Notes: generated by a model from the letters alone, not told the origin. A stretch of DNA of 46,054 nucleotides from an uncultured Gammaproteobacteria bacterium (GCA_945787105.1 CALZGZ010000107.1:1-46054), one strand, 5' to 3'. Counted from the first letter of the stretch, positions 16,886 through 28,546 are shown. Program-made: numbers and translations.

Positions 16886-19147
16886 TCAAAAGCCCTTGAA
16901 GGGGTTCATACCGATTTCTTCGATCTTGGCCGCGTACTCGTTTATGAGTCTCGGCACTCTTTGGATGTCGGTGATTTCCACCTCGTGGGTCTCCACTCGC
17001 TCGGGCTCCAGTTGTAGTTGTTGCAATGTGTCGTCGATCTTGCTCATCCGATAATGCGCCAGTTCCGAGCCCTTCACAAAATGGCACTGGTAATCATCGC
17101 CCTTTTTACAGCCCATTAACATGACGCCGTCATAACCGCTGTTCAGCGCGTCGGTGATCCAGATGGTGTTTACCGAACCGAGACAGCGCACCGGCACGAT
17201 GCGAACGAATGGGCTGTACTCGAGGCCCTGTTGGGCCGCCATATCCAAAGCCGGGTAGGCGTCGTTCTCGCAGGCTAGCACCAGAATTCGCGGCTTTTCA
17301 TCGAATTCATCGGGCATGTCCACCGTCTTGACCTGTTGTCCAACGGTGTCCACGGAATAATTCTCGAATGAAATCACCCGTACCGGGCACGCCCCCATGC
17401 AGGTTCCGCAACGGCGGCATCGAGATTCATGGAATACGGGATAACGTTGTTCGTCTTCATCAATGGCGCCGAACGGGCATTCCACCGTGCACCGCTTGCA
17501 TTGGGTACATCCCTCGCGGCGGAAGGTTGGGAAACTCAAGTCACCGGAGCGTGGGTGTGCAGCGCGCCCCAACACGGCGTTCTCCACTGCCTGAATAGCT
17601 TTGAGCGCGGCGCCGGTGGCATCTTCCATCGTTTGCGCAATGTCCATTGGCCGCCGTACTGGGCCGCAGGTATAGATGCCACTACGCCGAGTTTCATAAG
17701 GAAAACAAATGAAATGCGAGTCGCTAAAGCCGTGGCGCAGATGGGGTAAGTCAACGCCCTGACGATAAGTGAGGTTGAGAATAGATTCCACCGGGACTTC
17801 AACCGCGCTGGTGTTGTCCTCAGCGGGTAACTCAGATTCCGCGCCTTCATCCTCAACGTCTAGTGTTGTCGTTTGCTCGATGTCGACACCTGAATTGGCG
17901 ACTTGACCGGTAGCCAATACAACCAGATCCGCTGTTGCCACCGCTTCTTCGCCCAGGATCATATCGTGGAACTTGACTTCCAACTGGCCATTGATGGGAC
18001 TTACCTGTTGCGTCTTACCCTTGGTAAAAATGACCCCCTTTCTTTGCGCAGAACGATAAAAGTCCTCGCCATTACCCGGAGTGCGCAGATCATCGTACAT
18101 CACCATAGTATCGACGTTGGGGTTTGAGTCCTTGAAATACATCGCTTGCTTGATGCTGGTATTGCAGCAATGGCCGGAACAATAGGGGAGATGGCCCGCT
18201 TTGTCGCTACGCTGCCCGGCGCATTGAACAAACACGACACTCTCGACTTCCTTACCGTCCGATGGCCGCTTGATGGGACCGTCTGCGGCCTGTTTTGCTA
18301 ATTGCTCGAGCCCGGCTTGATCGACCACATCCGGACTCTTTCCGTAGCCTAGCTCGGGTAACTGGTTGGCATCGTAATTGGAAAAACCACTGGCCTGGAT
18401 AATACTGCCCACATTTTCGGTTACCGTCTCACCACTTTCGGCGCTGATATCAATACTGAACTGCCCGGGGGCACCGCTGGTGCGGGTAATCGAGCTATGC
18501 AAAAACACGGTAATGTTCTTATCGTGGTCGACGGATTTTATTAGATCGCTGGCGCCGGTATCTTGTGGGTCCGCAAAGGGCTCGCGATCGGGTACGCGTT
18601 TGTGCAGCTTCACCGCCCAGCCGCCGAGTTGACCGGTCTTTTCGACCAGCAGCACCCCGTATCCGGCCTTGGATGCCTCGATGGCCGCGGTCATACCGCT
18701 GACACCACCACCCACCACCAGGATGTGTTTGTTTGCGCCCGCGTTCTGATTGGCTTCGGGTTGTTTCATGTACTGGATCTCCGCACACGCCATGCGCAGA
18801 TAATCATCGGCCATCTCCTGGGTGGTTTCTCTGGCCTCTTCGGTATCGGGACGCACCCAGATCACTCCTTCACGTAGGTTTGCGCGCCCGAGAGCCACGT
18901 CATCGAATCCGAAGGCATCGGTCTTGGCGCGGCGTGAGCAGGCTGCGATCACGACGTGGGTGACGCCTTCGCTATCGACGTCATTGCGGATAGTGTTGAC
19001 GCCGTCTGCGTTGCATAGGAAATCGTGCCGGCGAACGAGGGAGCATTTACCTTCACTCTCCGCGATCTTAGCCAGTTGTTCGGTATCTAAGCGGTCGCCG
19101 ATACCACAACCCTTACATATATACGCCGCGGTCTTAGTTTCAGACAT
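16886..19147 (-). CDS. qmoB: Quinone-interacting oxidoreductase subunit QmoB
   Basis: A 753-residue HdrA-like flavoprotein. An N-terminal Cys motif (C-K-G-C-G, residues 11-15) precedes the FAD-binding G-G-G-V-S-G (146-151). A C-S-G-H-C-C segment lies at 323-328. Two ferredoxin motifs (C-T-Q-C-K-R-C-T-V-E-C-P at 547-558 and C-R-R-C-G-T-C-M-G-A-C-P at 577-588) come next. The last 130 residues form an MvhD-like domain. This order is that of QmoB, which with QmoA links APS reductase to quinones. GGAGG lies upstream of the ATG, and it starts 3 bp after the qmoA stop. Confidence 0.93.
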   Translation of the reverse strand: MSETKTAAYICKGCGIGDRLDTEQLAKIAESEGKCSLVRRHDFLCNADGVNTIRNDVDSEGVTHVVIAACSRRAKTDAFGFDDVALGRANLREGVIWVRPDTEEARETTQEMADDYLRMACAEIQYMKQPEANQNAGANKHILVVGGGVSGMTAAIEASKAGYGVLLVEKTGQLGGWAVKLHKRVPDREPFADPQDTGASDLIKSVDHDKNITVFLHSSITRTSGAPGQFSIDISAESGETVTENVGSIIQASGFSNYDANQLPELGYGKSPDVVDQAGLEQLAKQAADGPIKRPSDGKEVESVVFVQCAGQRSDKAGHLPYCSGHCCNTSIKQAMYFKDSNPNVDTMVMYDDLRTPGNGEDFYRSAQRKGVIFTKGKTQQVSPINGQLEVKFHDMILGEEAVATADLVVLATGQVANSGVDIEQTTTLDVEDEGAESELPAEDNTSAVEVPVESILNLTYRQGVDLPHLRHGFSDSHFICFPYETRRSGIYTCGPVRRPMDIAQTMEDATGAALKAIQAVENAVLGRAAHPRSGDLSFPTFRREGCTQCKRCTVECPFGAIDEDEQRYPVFHESRCRRCGTCMGACPVRVISFENYSVDTVGQQVKTVDMPDEFDEKPRILVLACENDAYPALDMAAQQGLEYSPFVRIVPVRCLGSVNTIWITDALNSGYDGVMLMGCKKGDDYQCHFVKGSELAHYRMSKIDDTLQQLQLEPERVETHEVEITDIQRVPRLINEYAAKIEEIGMNPFKGF

Positions 19148-19150
19148 CTT

Positions 19151-20443
19151 TCAGGCCTCCGCGCTCGATACACGGTTGACGACTTGGATGGCGCGCAATG
19201 CCGCCGCTGTCGCACTCTGAACCGCTCGGTTGACGTCCAGGGCATTGGTGGCGCAGCCGGCGCCGAATATGGTCCCACCGGCCCCATTCATTTGAATAAA
19301 TCCGGCGGCATCAGCAGCAACATTATCGGCAATCTGGTCTGCTCTCACGCTGGGTTCCATACCGATTGCGAGCACGCACAAGTCGTGGGTATTGTCGTAG
19401 CGGTGGTAGCCCTCGGTATCGACACCATGAAGCACAACTTCACCGGTGTCTCGATTCTCGGTGATGTTAGCCACTTTGGACTTTACAAATTGGACTTTTT
19501 CATCCGCCTGGACTTTTTTATAGAAATCCTCAAACCGGTCGATGGCGCGGATATCGATATAGTAGATGGTGGCCTTGGCCTCAGCGTCATCGCCGTATTG
19601 TTCACCAATATAGGTTGATTGCTTAAGCGAAGCCATGCAGCAGATGCGCGAGCAATGCGTCAGATGGTTTCGGTCTCGTGAACCAGCGCACTGGATGAAG
19701 GCAATGTTCTTCGCTTCTTTACCGTCGGAGGGACGCAATAACTTGCCGCCGGTGGGACCGAATGGATCCATCATGCGCTCGAACTCGACGCTGGTGATCA
19801 CATTAGGATACCGGTCGTAACCATAGGGTTGAATCTTGGCTGCATCATAGGGCCGCCAACCGGTGGCCCAAATCACGGCGCCCACTTTGATCTCAATCGT
19901 CTGTTCCTGCATGTCGAGATCGATCGCGTCGTACTTGCAAGCGGCTTTCGCTTTATTCGCGTCTTCGCTGCCTATGATCGACGGATCGATCACATAGCGC
20001 TGCGGATAGGCCATGTTATAGGGTAAGTAAGCGGCTTTGATCTTCTTCATGTTGTAATTGAACGGATCGTCGATCTCGACCGCTACCGCTTCTGCGCAGG
20101 CGCCACAAGAAGTGCAATTCTCGTTTACGTAGCGCGGGTGGATAGTAATAGAGACGTCATAGTTGCCAGCGGCGCCTTCCACATTAGTAACCTCGGCCAT
20201 GGTCAAAAGCCGAATTCTTTTGTTGGCCTTGAGCCGACGCAGATTAATTTCCTGGCCACAGCTTGGACGACAGAGCTTGGGAAAATACTTATAAAGCTGC
20301 GCTACTCGTCCGCCAACGGAAGGGTTTTTCTCGACCAGCACCACGTCTTTACCGCACTCGGCTGTTTCCAGCGCGGCAGTCAGGCCACTGATACCGCCTC
20401 CCACTACCAAGATCGTTTCATTGGTTGCGACCACATCGGTCAT
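19151..20443 (-). CDS. qmoA: Quinone-interacting oxidoreductase subunit QmoA
   Basis: A 430-residue HdrA-type flavoprotein. The FAD motif V-V-G-G-G-I-S-G is at residues 13-20, followed by the family segment L-C-R-P-S-C-G-Q-E-I-N. A C-T-S-C-G-A-C cluster lies at residues 110-116 and H-C-S-R-I-C-C in the middle. It is shorter than QmoB because it has no C-terminal ferredoxin and MvhD domains, as expected for QmoA. It is the first gene of the leftward operon with a strong GGAGG ribosome site. In sulfur oxidizers the complex is thought to take electrons from AprBA; the aprMBA genes lie about 20 kb to the right. Confidence 0.93.
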   Translation of the reverse strand: MTDVVATNETILVVGGGISGLTAALETAECGKDVVLVEKNPSVGGRVAQLYKYFPKLCRPSCGQEINLRRLKANKRIRLLTMAEVTNVEGAAGNYDVSITIHPRYVNENCTSCGACAEAVAVEIDDPFNYNMKKIKAAYLPYNMAYPQRYVIDPSIIGSEDANKAKAACKYDAIDLDMQEQTIEIKVGAVIWATGWRPYDAAKIQPYGYDRYPNVITSVEFERMMDPFGPTGGKLLRPSDGKEAKNIAFIQCAGSRDRNHLTHCSRICCMASLKQSTYIGEQYGDDAEAKATIYYIDIRAIDRFEDFYKKVQADEKVQFVKSKVANITENRDTGEVVLHGVDTEGYHRYDNTHDLCVLAIGMEPSVRADQIADNVAADAAGFIQMNGAGGTIFGAGCATNALDVNRAVQSATAAALRAIQVVNRVSSAEA

Positions 20444-20713
20444 CGATTACGTCCTCCGGTAGGCATTTGATCTCGTTGCTCAAGATCCGCCGCGTACGAC
20501 GATCAGGTCGCAGGGGCGGAACCGAATGATATATGTGTTCCGCTTAGCTGTCGCTATCTAGAGCCGTTACACGCAGATACAATTTTCGTATGAAGTGATA
20601 GAGTAGCTGTATGAACTACATTAGAACGGGTGTCTATTGTAACATTTAATTTTCGCTGTCCACTCGCAACAGCTAAGTTGTTACCATGTACCGACATGCG
20701 CTACGCAACCTAG

Positions 20714-21541
<828 letters not shown>

Positions 21542-21657
21542 TAAAACGCAAAGTCAGAAACTGTAAAGTCGTAAAATAACACAATACAAGCCGCTGGAAA
21601 CTTGCCGATCATTTTGGCTTTACACTTTCCACGTTGCAGTTATCAGCCCAAGCACAT

Positions 21658-23805
21658 ATGTCCAAACGTTCTCTCACATTCGGCGAACTGGAAGGACACC
21701 TAGACGAATATCTCGATCCTGTCTTGTCGAGCCGGCGAACCGCGGAAGCGCCGGCTCAGGCTTTGTCAACATTCTCCCGTCAGCAACAAGACTTCATACT
21801 TCATTGGGTCGGCGTGATCGTCAGGACCAATTCCGAGATGGGCTATCAATTTGCTAGCCAAGCCCCCGAGGCGCTTCAACTGATGAATCTCGATGGGGTC
21901 GAGAAATGGATCATCCGATTCATGGACGTGTATGACAAACAAGGTTTATATCCCGGTTGCGCCACCGTTCACGCCGTTGAACAATTCGCCAGGGATCTCC
22001 ACCTGCGAGAGTTCGGCATACATTTCGACGAGGTGGTGGGAATACTCGAGCATTTTGTGCGCGGACTCGCAGGCCGTGAACTCAAGCTGCAGGCAAATGA
22101 GGTTGTCTACACGGACACTGAGCATCTCTACCTGCCGCAACGTCTGATTGTGTTTCGTACGCGTCAGCAAAACTTTGGCTTGTACAAGGCTATGGTTTCA
22201 CATCTGTGGGCGCAAACCTGGTTCGGTACATTTCGTGTGCCGGGGGAGTTGGTAAGCCTGACTGATGTATGTGGCAGCTATGCAGATCCGGAACGCGCGG
22301 CTCGCTTGTTCCATATCCTGGAAACCGCACGTCTCAACGCGTGTATTGAACGTGGACTACCCGGCTTGTACCGGGAAATGATGGCGCTTCAGCGCGAGCA
22401 AGCGGAGATCAGTTATCCATCAAGCTGGACTGACACGGTGAACCGGCTAACGGCGCCAGAAACAACGGTTCGTGATACGATTCACGCGTTGCGACAATTG
22501 TATCCCAAACAGGACCGTCTTCCACCGCCATTTTGTTTCCAGGGCAGATTGCTGCTCGAAAACGCCGAGGCGGTAATGCGCCTCCGTCAGCAACAGGAAA
22601 AACACAAGTTCCAACAGAGCTTGCGGCACATCAACCGCAAGTTCGAGGAACACTCAGCCACTGCCGAACAAGCCTCGATACCGCCACGATTCCAAGCCAC
22701 TTGGCCACCATCCCAGGATGGACAACACGATCTCCAAATCGAATGGACTGTAGACGGCCGACCGGTCTCGCCGCCTGAGGAAATTCGCGCGCTGTCCGGC
22801 TCGATTCTGCAAGACTTTGGCGAGATTCCAGAGGAATACCTCGTAGCTGCCGGCGACGGAGCCTACCAGCCCACGCCTGGAACAGGTCAGCAACCTGCGA
22901 GCGTTTGGGAGGGTGCATATCACGAGAAGGGTGCCTGGTTGTACAACGAGTGGGATTTTCGCCGCCAACACTACCGCAAGGATTGGTGTGTGTTGCGAGA
23001 GATTGAGCTACACCCCGACCCCAGTGAGGAGCGCTACGTGGACGAGGTGCTGCGTCGCTATGCGGGCCTGCTATCGGGATTACGGAAGACCTTCGAGGCA
23101 TTGCGCGGCGAGGATCGAATTCTCAAGAAACAGATCCACGGTGATGACATCGACCTGAATGCGGTCGTCGAGGCGTATGCCGATATGCACGTTGGATTGG
23201 AAATGTCTGAACGATTGTTTACAAAGCATCGAAACCTGGAACGCAATATGGCAGTGATATTCATGGTGGATATGAGCGGTTCAACCAAGGGATGGATCAA
23301 TGATGCTGAACGGGAAGCGCTGGTTTTGTTGTGTGAAGCGTTGGAGATACTGGGTGACCGCTATGCAATCTATGGATTTTCGGGAATGACGCGTAAGCGG
23401 TGTGAGCTCTATCGAATCAAGCGTTTTGACGAGCACTACGGCGACCACGTAAAACGTCGAATCGCCGGAATTCGCCCACAGGATTACACACGTATGGGCG
23501 TCATCATTCGCCATTTGAGTAGTTTGCTGGCGGATATCGAGGCCCGGACCAAGCTACTGATTACCTTATCGGACGGTAAACCCGATGATTACGACGGTTA
23601 TCGTGGAGAGTATGGCATTGAAGATACCCGGCAAGCCCTGATTGAAGCCAAGCATCAGGGCATTTATCCGTTTTGTATCGCCATTGACACCGAGGCCCAT
23701 GATTATTTGCCACGCATGTATGGCGTGGTTAATTACGTGGTGATCGACGAGGTGAGAAAATTGCCCCTAAAGGTGTCAGACATATACCGGCATCTGACAA
23801 CGTAG
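21658..23805 (+). CDS. cbbO: CbbO/NorD-family VWA protein
   Basis: A 715-residue partner of the CbbQ ATPase. The N-terminal 500 residues are helical and specific to this family. The C-terminal von Willebrand A domain carries a complete metal-binding motif, M-V-D-M-S-G-S-T (aspartate near residue 537), with a downstream threonine in Y-T-R-M-G and an aspartate in T-L-S-D-G. In CbbQO the VWA domain contacts Rubisco. The ATG at 21658 is preferred over an upstream TTG at 21634; neither has a clear ribosome site. It lies 116 bp after cbbQ, probably in one transcript. Confidence 0.83.
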   Translation: MSKRSLTFGELEGHLDEYLDPVLSSRRTAEAPAQALSTFSRQQQDFILHWVGVIVRTNSEMGYQFASQAPEALQLMNLDGVEKWIIRFMDVYDKQGLYPGCATVHAVEQFARDLHLREFGIHFDEVVGILEHFVRGLAGRELKLQANEVVYTDTEHLYLPQRLIVFRTRQQNFGLYKAMVSHLWAQTWFGTFRVPGELVSLTDVCGSYADPERAARLFHILETARLNACIERGLPGLYREMMALQREQAEISYPSSWTDTVNRLTAPETTVRDTIHALRQLYPKQDRLPPPFCFQGRLLLENAEAVMRLRQQQEKHKFQQSLRHINRKFEEHSATAEQASIPPRFQATWPPSQDGQHDLQIEWTVDGRPVSPPEEIRALSGSILQDFGEIPEEYLVAAGDGAYQPTPGTGQQPASVWEGAYHEKGAWLYNEWDFRRQHYRKDWCVLREIELHPDPSEERYVDEVLRRYAGLLSGLRKTFEALRGEDRILKKQIHGDDIDLNAVVEAYADMHVGLEMSERLFTKHRNLERNMAVIFMVDMSGSTKGWINDAEREALVLLCEALEILGDRYAIYGFSGMTRKRCELYRIKRFDEHYGDHVKRRIAGIRPQDYTRMGVIIRHLSSLLADIEARTKLLITLSDGKPDDYDGYRGEYGIEDTRQALIEAKHQGIYPFCIAIDTEAHDYLPRMYGVVNYVVIDEVRKLPLKVSDIYRHLTT

Positions 23806-24480
23806 CCAAGCGGCGTTGCGAAATAGTGTTGTGTTGTAAGCTAAGACATCGGACTCACCGTTTTGCAACGCAATCCAATACGCATAAGCGATAATACGTC
23901 TAATAATAATGCGTTTAGATGTATTGTGATCCGCATATTTGTCAAGAATTGCCGTGCATAAACAATGACAAAGTGACGGTTTATAAAGTTTTTCGTGGCG
24001 GACGAGCAGCATTGATTTGTTGCTGTGGACTTTGTAATGCGATGCAGCAGGAAAGAAATGCTGTTGTAAAAAAACAATAATAAATTATGTTTTGTTGTAT
24101 TTTTGCTTGACATTTGTACATGCGTGAATATATTTTCCGCATAACTTCGAATAGGTAGTAATCGAAGTTTGATAAGGACACCGCTAAGGTCAGCGTTGGT
24201 TGGCATATTTGGAATGCCAAAATATTGTAAGGATGCACACGAAACCTATACGCGGGATAACATTAAAATATTGGCTACCTTAACAACGAGACATATGATG
24301 CTAACCGAGTGGCAACACCGGTTAGGTCATCACATTCACCTCTCGTGTTTCCATTCCCATCTTTCCACAACTTGCTCTGAACCTGATTTTCTTAGTAATT
24401 TCAGGGTGTTAGATCGTGGTGTGGTGGCACGTTGGTGAGCGTAATCTCGTTTTCCTAACCTAATAGATAGGAGATGCGTC
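23806..24480 (+). other. AT-rich intergenic region and long leader of the lysine-rich gene
   Basis: About 675 bp without a supported gene, more AT-rich than the surroundings, especially at 23880-24180. It holds a near-consensus promoter at 24107-24134. About 340 bp of untranslated leader would then follow before the ATG at 24481. I recognise no known riboswitch or RNA family in the leader. A ribosome site (GGAGATG) lies just before the gene. Confidence 0.5.
24107..24134 (+). promoter_or_regulatory. Near-consensus sigma-70 promoter
   Basis: TTGACA (24107-24112), a 16-bp spacer and TATATT (24129-24134). It matches the -35 consensus fully and five of six -10 bases. It points toward the lysine-rich gene, about 340 bp downstream. 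Confidence 0.65.
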
Positions 24481-24801
24481 ATGGCAGTAAAGAAACGAGC
24501 TAAGAAGAAGGCGACTAAACGTAAGGCAACGAAGAAGAAGGCGACCAAGCGCAAGGCAACGAAGAAGAAGGCGACGAAGAAGAAGGCGACCAAGCGCAAG
24601 GCCACTAAGAAAAAGGCCAAAAAGAAGGCCACTAAGAAAAAGGCCAAAAAGAAGGCCACTAAGAAAAAGGCCAAAAAGAAGGCTACTAAGAAAAAGGCCA
24701 AAAAGAAGGCTACTAAGAAAAAGGCCAAAAAGAAGGTGAAGAAGAAGGCCACGAAGAAGAAAGCGACGAAACGGAAAGCTAAAAAAAAAAGTAGGAGGTA
24801 A
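24481..24801 (+). CDS. Histone H1-like lysine-rich repeat protein
   Basis: A 106-residue protein made almost only of Lys, Ala, Thr and Arg, built from K-K-A-T-K-K-K-A-K type units. It resembles the lysine-rich C-terminal tails of eukaryotic H1 and bacterial proteins such as AlgP/AlgR3 and chlamydial Hc1/Hc2, which bind DNA through charge. No folded domain is present. It has a GGAGATG ribosome site, a strong promoter upstream and a UUCG-loop terminator downstream, so it is a self-contained, probably highly expressed unit. A nucleoid-compacting role is likely but not shown. The mirror-image open frame on the other strand is a by-product of the repeats. Confidence 0.85.
   Translation: MAVKKRAKKKATKRKATKKKATKRKATKKKATKKKATKRKATKKKAKKKATKKKAKKKATKKKAKKKATKKKAKKKATKKKAKKKVKKKATKKKATKRKAKKKSRR
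24601..24735 (+). repeat. Tandem 27-bp coding repeat
   Basis: Five head-to-tail copies of a 27-bp unit coding A-T-K-K-K-A-K-K-K start at 24601, 24628, 24655, 24682 and 24709. The first three begin GCC ACT and the last two GCT ACT; otherwise they are identical. This points to recent expansion. Confidence 0.92.
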
Positions 24802-24848
24802 ACGTAAGAAAGCGGGACTGAGGATCCCTCTCCCGTTTTAAATCTACT

Positions 24849-24884
24849 GCCGCTAGCCGGTTCGCCGGCTAGCGGCTTTTTTTT
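24849..24884 (+). terminator. Intrinsic terminator with UUCG tetraloop
   Basis: A perfect 12-bp stem (GCCGCTAGCCGG at 24849-24860 with 24865-24876) closed by TTCG is followed by eight T residues. It ends the lysine-rich gene and lies just before the stop of the leftward oxoprolinase gene. Confidence 0.95.
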
Positions 24885-24889
24885 CGCAT

Positions 24890-27800
24890 TTATTGATCAC
24901 TAGGCCCGAATCCTCCGCCCCCTGGGGTTTCAATCACCACTAGATCACCGGCCGATACCGTTAACTGGGCGCAACCCCCCAAGTTCTCCCTGCGGCCATC
25001 GGCCCTTACCACGTAGTTGCTGCCGGTCATACCCGGTGACCCGCCGGCCATCCCAAAGGGTGCTGTTATTCGCCGATTCGACAAGATAGACACCGACATC
25101 GGTGCGCGAAATCGTATTCGTCTTATCACGCCGTTACCCCCCCTAAACCGGCCGTGACCGCCGCTATCCGCCCGGATCCCAAAGCTCTCCACGAGTACCG
25201 GAAAACGCCATTCCAGTACTTCGGGATCCGTTAACCGTGAGTTGGTCATATGGCTGTGGATCGCATCAGTACCGGAAAAATACCGGCCGGCGCCGGAACC
25301 GCCGCAAATCGTTTCATAGTACTGATAGCGGTCGTCGCCAAAGGTGAAGTTATTCATGGTTCCTTGCGAGGCCGCGCACACGTTCAAGGCCCCGTATAGC
25401 GTATCCACGATGCATTGAGATGTTTCCACATTGCCCGCCACCACCGCCGCAGGATAATCAGGGTTCAGCAGGCTATGGGTTGGGATATTGATCCGCAGTG
25501 GTTTGAGACAGCCTTCATTCAGCGGGATGTCGTCTTGCACCAGGGTGCGAAAAACATACAGGACTGCTGCTTTGCAGACAGCCGCCGGCGCGTTGAAATT
25601 GGTCGTCACCTGGGAGGACGTGCCGGAAAAATCGATGTCCGCGCTGCGGGTTTGCGGATCGATCGAAATCGTCACCACAATGACGCTGCCATCGTCCAAG
25701 GGGCATGAGAACCGGCCGTTTTGCAGCACATCGATCACCCGGCGTACGGATTCCTCGGCGTAGTCCTGGATATGTTGCATATAGGCGTGCACTGTCTTCA
25801 GCCCGTAGGTGTCCGTTAGACGCTCCAGTTCAATGATGCCTTTTTGATTGGCGGCAATCTGAGCCTTGATATCGGCAAGATTCTGATATGGATTACGCGC
25901 CGGGTAGCGATTATCGCGTAGCAGCGACAGGAATTCCGGCTCGCGGAACTTGCCATCGCGGACGAGGAGAAAGTTATCGATCAATGCGCCCTCTTCGTCG
26001 ACCCGTTGACTGTTTGGTGGCATCGATCCCGGTGTGATTCCGCCGATATCCGCGTGGTGCCCCCGTGCGGCGACGTAGAACAGGATTTGACGCCGTTGTC
26101 CGTCGAACACTGGGGTGATGACGGTGATGTCCGGAAGGTGCGTGCCACCGTTGTATGGAGCATTATGGACGTATACGTCGCCCGCGAGCATGTCGTTGCC
26201 CCTGGCCTGCATGACACTGCGCACGCTTTCTCCCATTGAGCCAAGGTGCACCGGCATGTGGGGTGCGTTGCAAATCAGATCACCGCGGTCGTCGAAGATC
26301 GCGCACGAGAAATCTAACCGTTCTTTCATGTTTACCGAATAACTGGTGTTTTGCAGCGTATAACCCATCTGCTCGGCGATGGACATGAAAAGCTTGTTGA
26401 ATATCTCCAACATCACCGGATCCACGTCGGTGCCCACATCCCTCCGGTGCCTTCGCGTCTTTTCCCGCCGCAATACCAGCTCATCGGGCGTCTTAATTTG
26501 TGCGTTCCATTCCGGCTCAAGGACGATGGTGCTGTTGGGTTCGATGATCAGAGCGGGTCCTGAAATGACTTGTTCGCGATGCAAGGCGTCACGTTGATAG
26601 ATGGGTGCCCGGTGGTATTCGCCATGCGTGAAAATCTCGGTCCAGCGTTTGGACTCCGTTGCGCCCGCTGCAGATCGCGCTTGGACATCGGGGGAAGGGC
26701 GAGGTTGACTGGCTACCAGTTCCACGGAAATCGACTCGATCACCAGGTCCCGGGACGGATCGGCGAATCCGAACCTTTGACTATGGGCGGCTTCAAACTC
26801 CCGTTGCATGGACTCGGCAGGACCGAAATCAATGTTCAACGCGGTGTCGGTGCCTTGGTAGCGGATCATCGCTTTGCGCAGGATCTGACACTGCTGTTTT
26901 CGGATACCCTGACGTTTTAAGTCCGAATAACCGCGATCGATCAGGTTTGCGTACAATTGTTTCGCATCACTGACGTGGGGTTCGCTCAATGTCACTTCCA
27001 AGGTCTGGTCATGAAGCACCCTGATGTCGGCCAGACCCATACCATAGGCAGACAGCACGCTGGCATGGCGGTGGATAAAAACATGGTTGATGCCCAGCGC
27101 ATCTGCCACCAGACAGGCGTGCTGGGCGCCAGCGCCGCCGAAGCAACAGAGCGTATACTCGGTGACGTTATAACCGCGTTGGATGGAGATGCGTTTGATC
27201 GCCGTCACCATGTTTTCTACCGCTATGTCGATAAAACCCTGAGCAACCTGTTCCGGCGTCCGGCGTCCGTCCGTCGCATCGTTGATTTCTCTGGCTAACT
27301 CGGCAAATCCTTCGCGCACTACTTCGGTGTCTATCGGCAGGTCGCCATCGGGACCAAACACATGAGGGAAATTTTCCGGTAGCAGCTTACCCACCATAAC
27401 GTTGCAGTCGGTTACCGTCAGCGGGCCGCCGCGGCGATAACTGGCCGGCCCGGGATTGGCGCCGGCCGAATCGGGGCCAACCTGAAATCGGGAACCGTCA
27501 AAATGGAGTATCGAACCGCCGCCGGCGGCTACGGTATGGATATTCAACATCGGGGCGCGCAAACGCACGCCGGCAACCTGGGTTTCCAGTGCCCGCTCAT
27601 ACTCACCATCGAAATGGCATACATCGGTTGACGTACCGCCCATATCAAAGCCGATGATCTTGCCGAATCCCGCCTCCAAAGCGGTGGCCACGGCGCCGAC
27701 CACGCCCCCGGCAGGGCCGGACAAGATACTGTCCTTGCCACGAAAAGTGCGCGCGTCAGTGAGGCCACCATTGGATTGCATGAACATCAAGTGGGTATCC

Positions 27801-28495
27801 ATCAACTCATTGGCGATACTCGCGACATAGCGCTTGAGAATCGGGGACAAGTAGGCGTCTACCATGGTGGTGTCACCACGGCTGACAAATTTCATCAACG
27901 CGATGACGTCGTGGGAAGCAGAGATCTGAGTAAAGCCGATTTCCTCGGCAACTTGCGCCACCGCCCGCTCGTGTTCGGGATAGCGATAGCCGTGCATGAA
28001 GACTATTGCGATGGAGCGGATGCCCTGGTCATACACCGCCTGGAGTTGCCCGCGCACCTCAGATAGATCCGGTGGACGCAAAATTTCCCCCTCGGCGCTA
28101 ATTCTTTCATCGATTTCCAATACCCGGCTGTAGAGCATGTCCGGCAGTTGGATCTGTAACGCGAATATATCCGGACGATTTTGGTACCCAATGCGCAGTG
28201 CATCGCGAAATCCGACCGTGGTAATCAGCACCGAGGGCTCGCCTTTGCGCTCAAGTAGCGCGTTGGTGGCTACGGTAGTGCCCATTTTTACCGTATCGAT
28301 GCGATCAGTGGGAATCGGGTCTGCGCCATTGAGCCCCAAGACGTCGCGGATTCCCTGGAGTACAGCATCGGAATAACGCGCTTGATTCTCTGACAGCAGT
28401 TTGTGTGTAATCACTTTCCCATTAGGGTCGAGCGCGACCACATCCGTGAACGTACCGCCTCGGTCGACCCAGAATTGCCAGGCTAATTTTTTCAT
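24890..28495 (-). CDS. Fused hydantoinase/oxoprolinase (HyuA-HyuB) enzyme
   Basis: A 1201-residue protein joining both subunits. The N-terminal half (about 1-690) is HyuA-like with the actin-fold phosphate motif [10 protein letters not shown] at 11-20 and [10 protein letters not shown] further on. The second half (about 690-1201) is HyuB-like, starting [10 protein letters not shown] and carrying H-M-P-V-H-L-G-S-M and G-S-G-A-G near the end. Such fusions are usually called 5-oxoprolinase (ATP-hydrolysing), which opens 5-oxoproline to glutamate, but N-methylhydantoinase activity is also possible. The ribosome site is weak. It is transcribed alone. Confidence 0.88.
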   Translation of the reverse strand: MKKLAWQFWVDRGGTFTDVVALDPNGKVITHKLLSENQARYSDAVLQGIRDVLGLNGADPIPTDRIDTVKMGTTVATNALLERKGEPSVLITTVGFRDALRIGYQNRPDIFALQIQLPDMLYSRVLEIDERISAEGEILRPPDLSEVRGQLQAVYDQGIRSIAIVFMHGYRYPEHERAVAQVAEEIGFTQISASHDVIALMKFVSRGDTTMVDAYLSPILKRYVASIANELMDTHLMFMQSNGGLTDARTFRGKDSILSGPAGGVVGAVATALEAGFGKIIGFDMGGTSTDVCHFDGEYERALETQVAGVRLRAPMLNIHTVAAGGGSILHFDGSRFQVGPDSAGANPGPASYRRGGPLTVTDCNVMVGKLLPENFPHVFGPDGDLPIDTEVVREGFAELAREINDATDGRRTPEQVAQGFIDIAVENMVTAIKRISIQRGYNVTEYTLCCFGGAGAQHACLVADALGINHVFIHRHASVLSAYGMGLADIRVLHDQTLEVTLSEPHVSDAKQLYANLIDRGYSDLKRQGIRKQQCQILRKAMIRYQGTDTALNIDFGPAESMQREFEAAHSQRFGFADPSRDLVIESISVELVASQPRPSPDVQARSAAGATESKRWTEIFTHGEYHRAPIYQRDALHREQVISGPALIIEPNSTIVLEPEWNAQIKTPDELVLRREKTRRHRRDVGTDVDPVMLEIFNKLFMSIAEQMGYTLQNTSYSVNMKERLDFSCAIFDDRGDLICNAPHMPVHLGSMGESVRSVMQARGNDMLAGDVYVHNAPYNGGTHLPDITVITPVFDGQRRQILFYVAARGHHADIGGITPGSMPPNSQRVDEEGALIDNFLLVRDGKFREPEFLSLLRDNRYPARNPYQNLADIKAQIAANQKGIIELERLTDTYGLKTVHAYMQHIQDYAEESVRRVIDVLQNGRFSCPLDDGSVIVVTISIDPQTRSADIDFSGTSSQVTTNFNAPAAVCKAAVLYVFRTLVQDDIPLNEGCLKPLRINIPTHSLLNPDYPAAVVAGNVETSQCIVDTLYGALNVCAASQGTMNNFTFGDDRYQYYETICGGSGAGRYFSGTDAIHSHMTNSRLTDPEVLEWRFPVLVESFGIRADSGGHGRFRGGNGVIRRIRFRAPMSVSILSNRRITAPFGMAGGSPGMTGSNYVVRADGRRENLGGCAQLTVSAGDLVVIETPGGGGFGPSDQ

Positions 28496-28546
28496 GTTGT
28501 GGAAATTACAGTCAGTTTGCCGGTATTATTTTTCATGGATGTTTGT

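Noticed and set aside
24601-24735. Regular repeat spacing suggesting a CRISPR array
   Set aside because: Units are directly adjacent with no spacers and keep the reading frame, so it is a coding tandem repeat.
24336-24752. Leftward open frame with hydrophobic FFLAFFLVA repeats opposite the lysine-rich gene
   Set aside because: It is the mirror of AAG/GCC-rich codons. The rightward gene has a promoter, ribosome site and terminator; this one has none.
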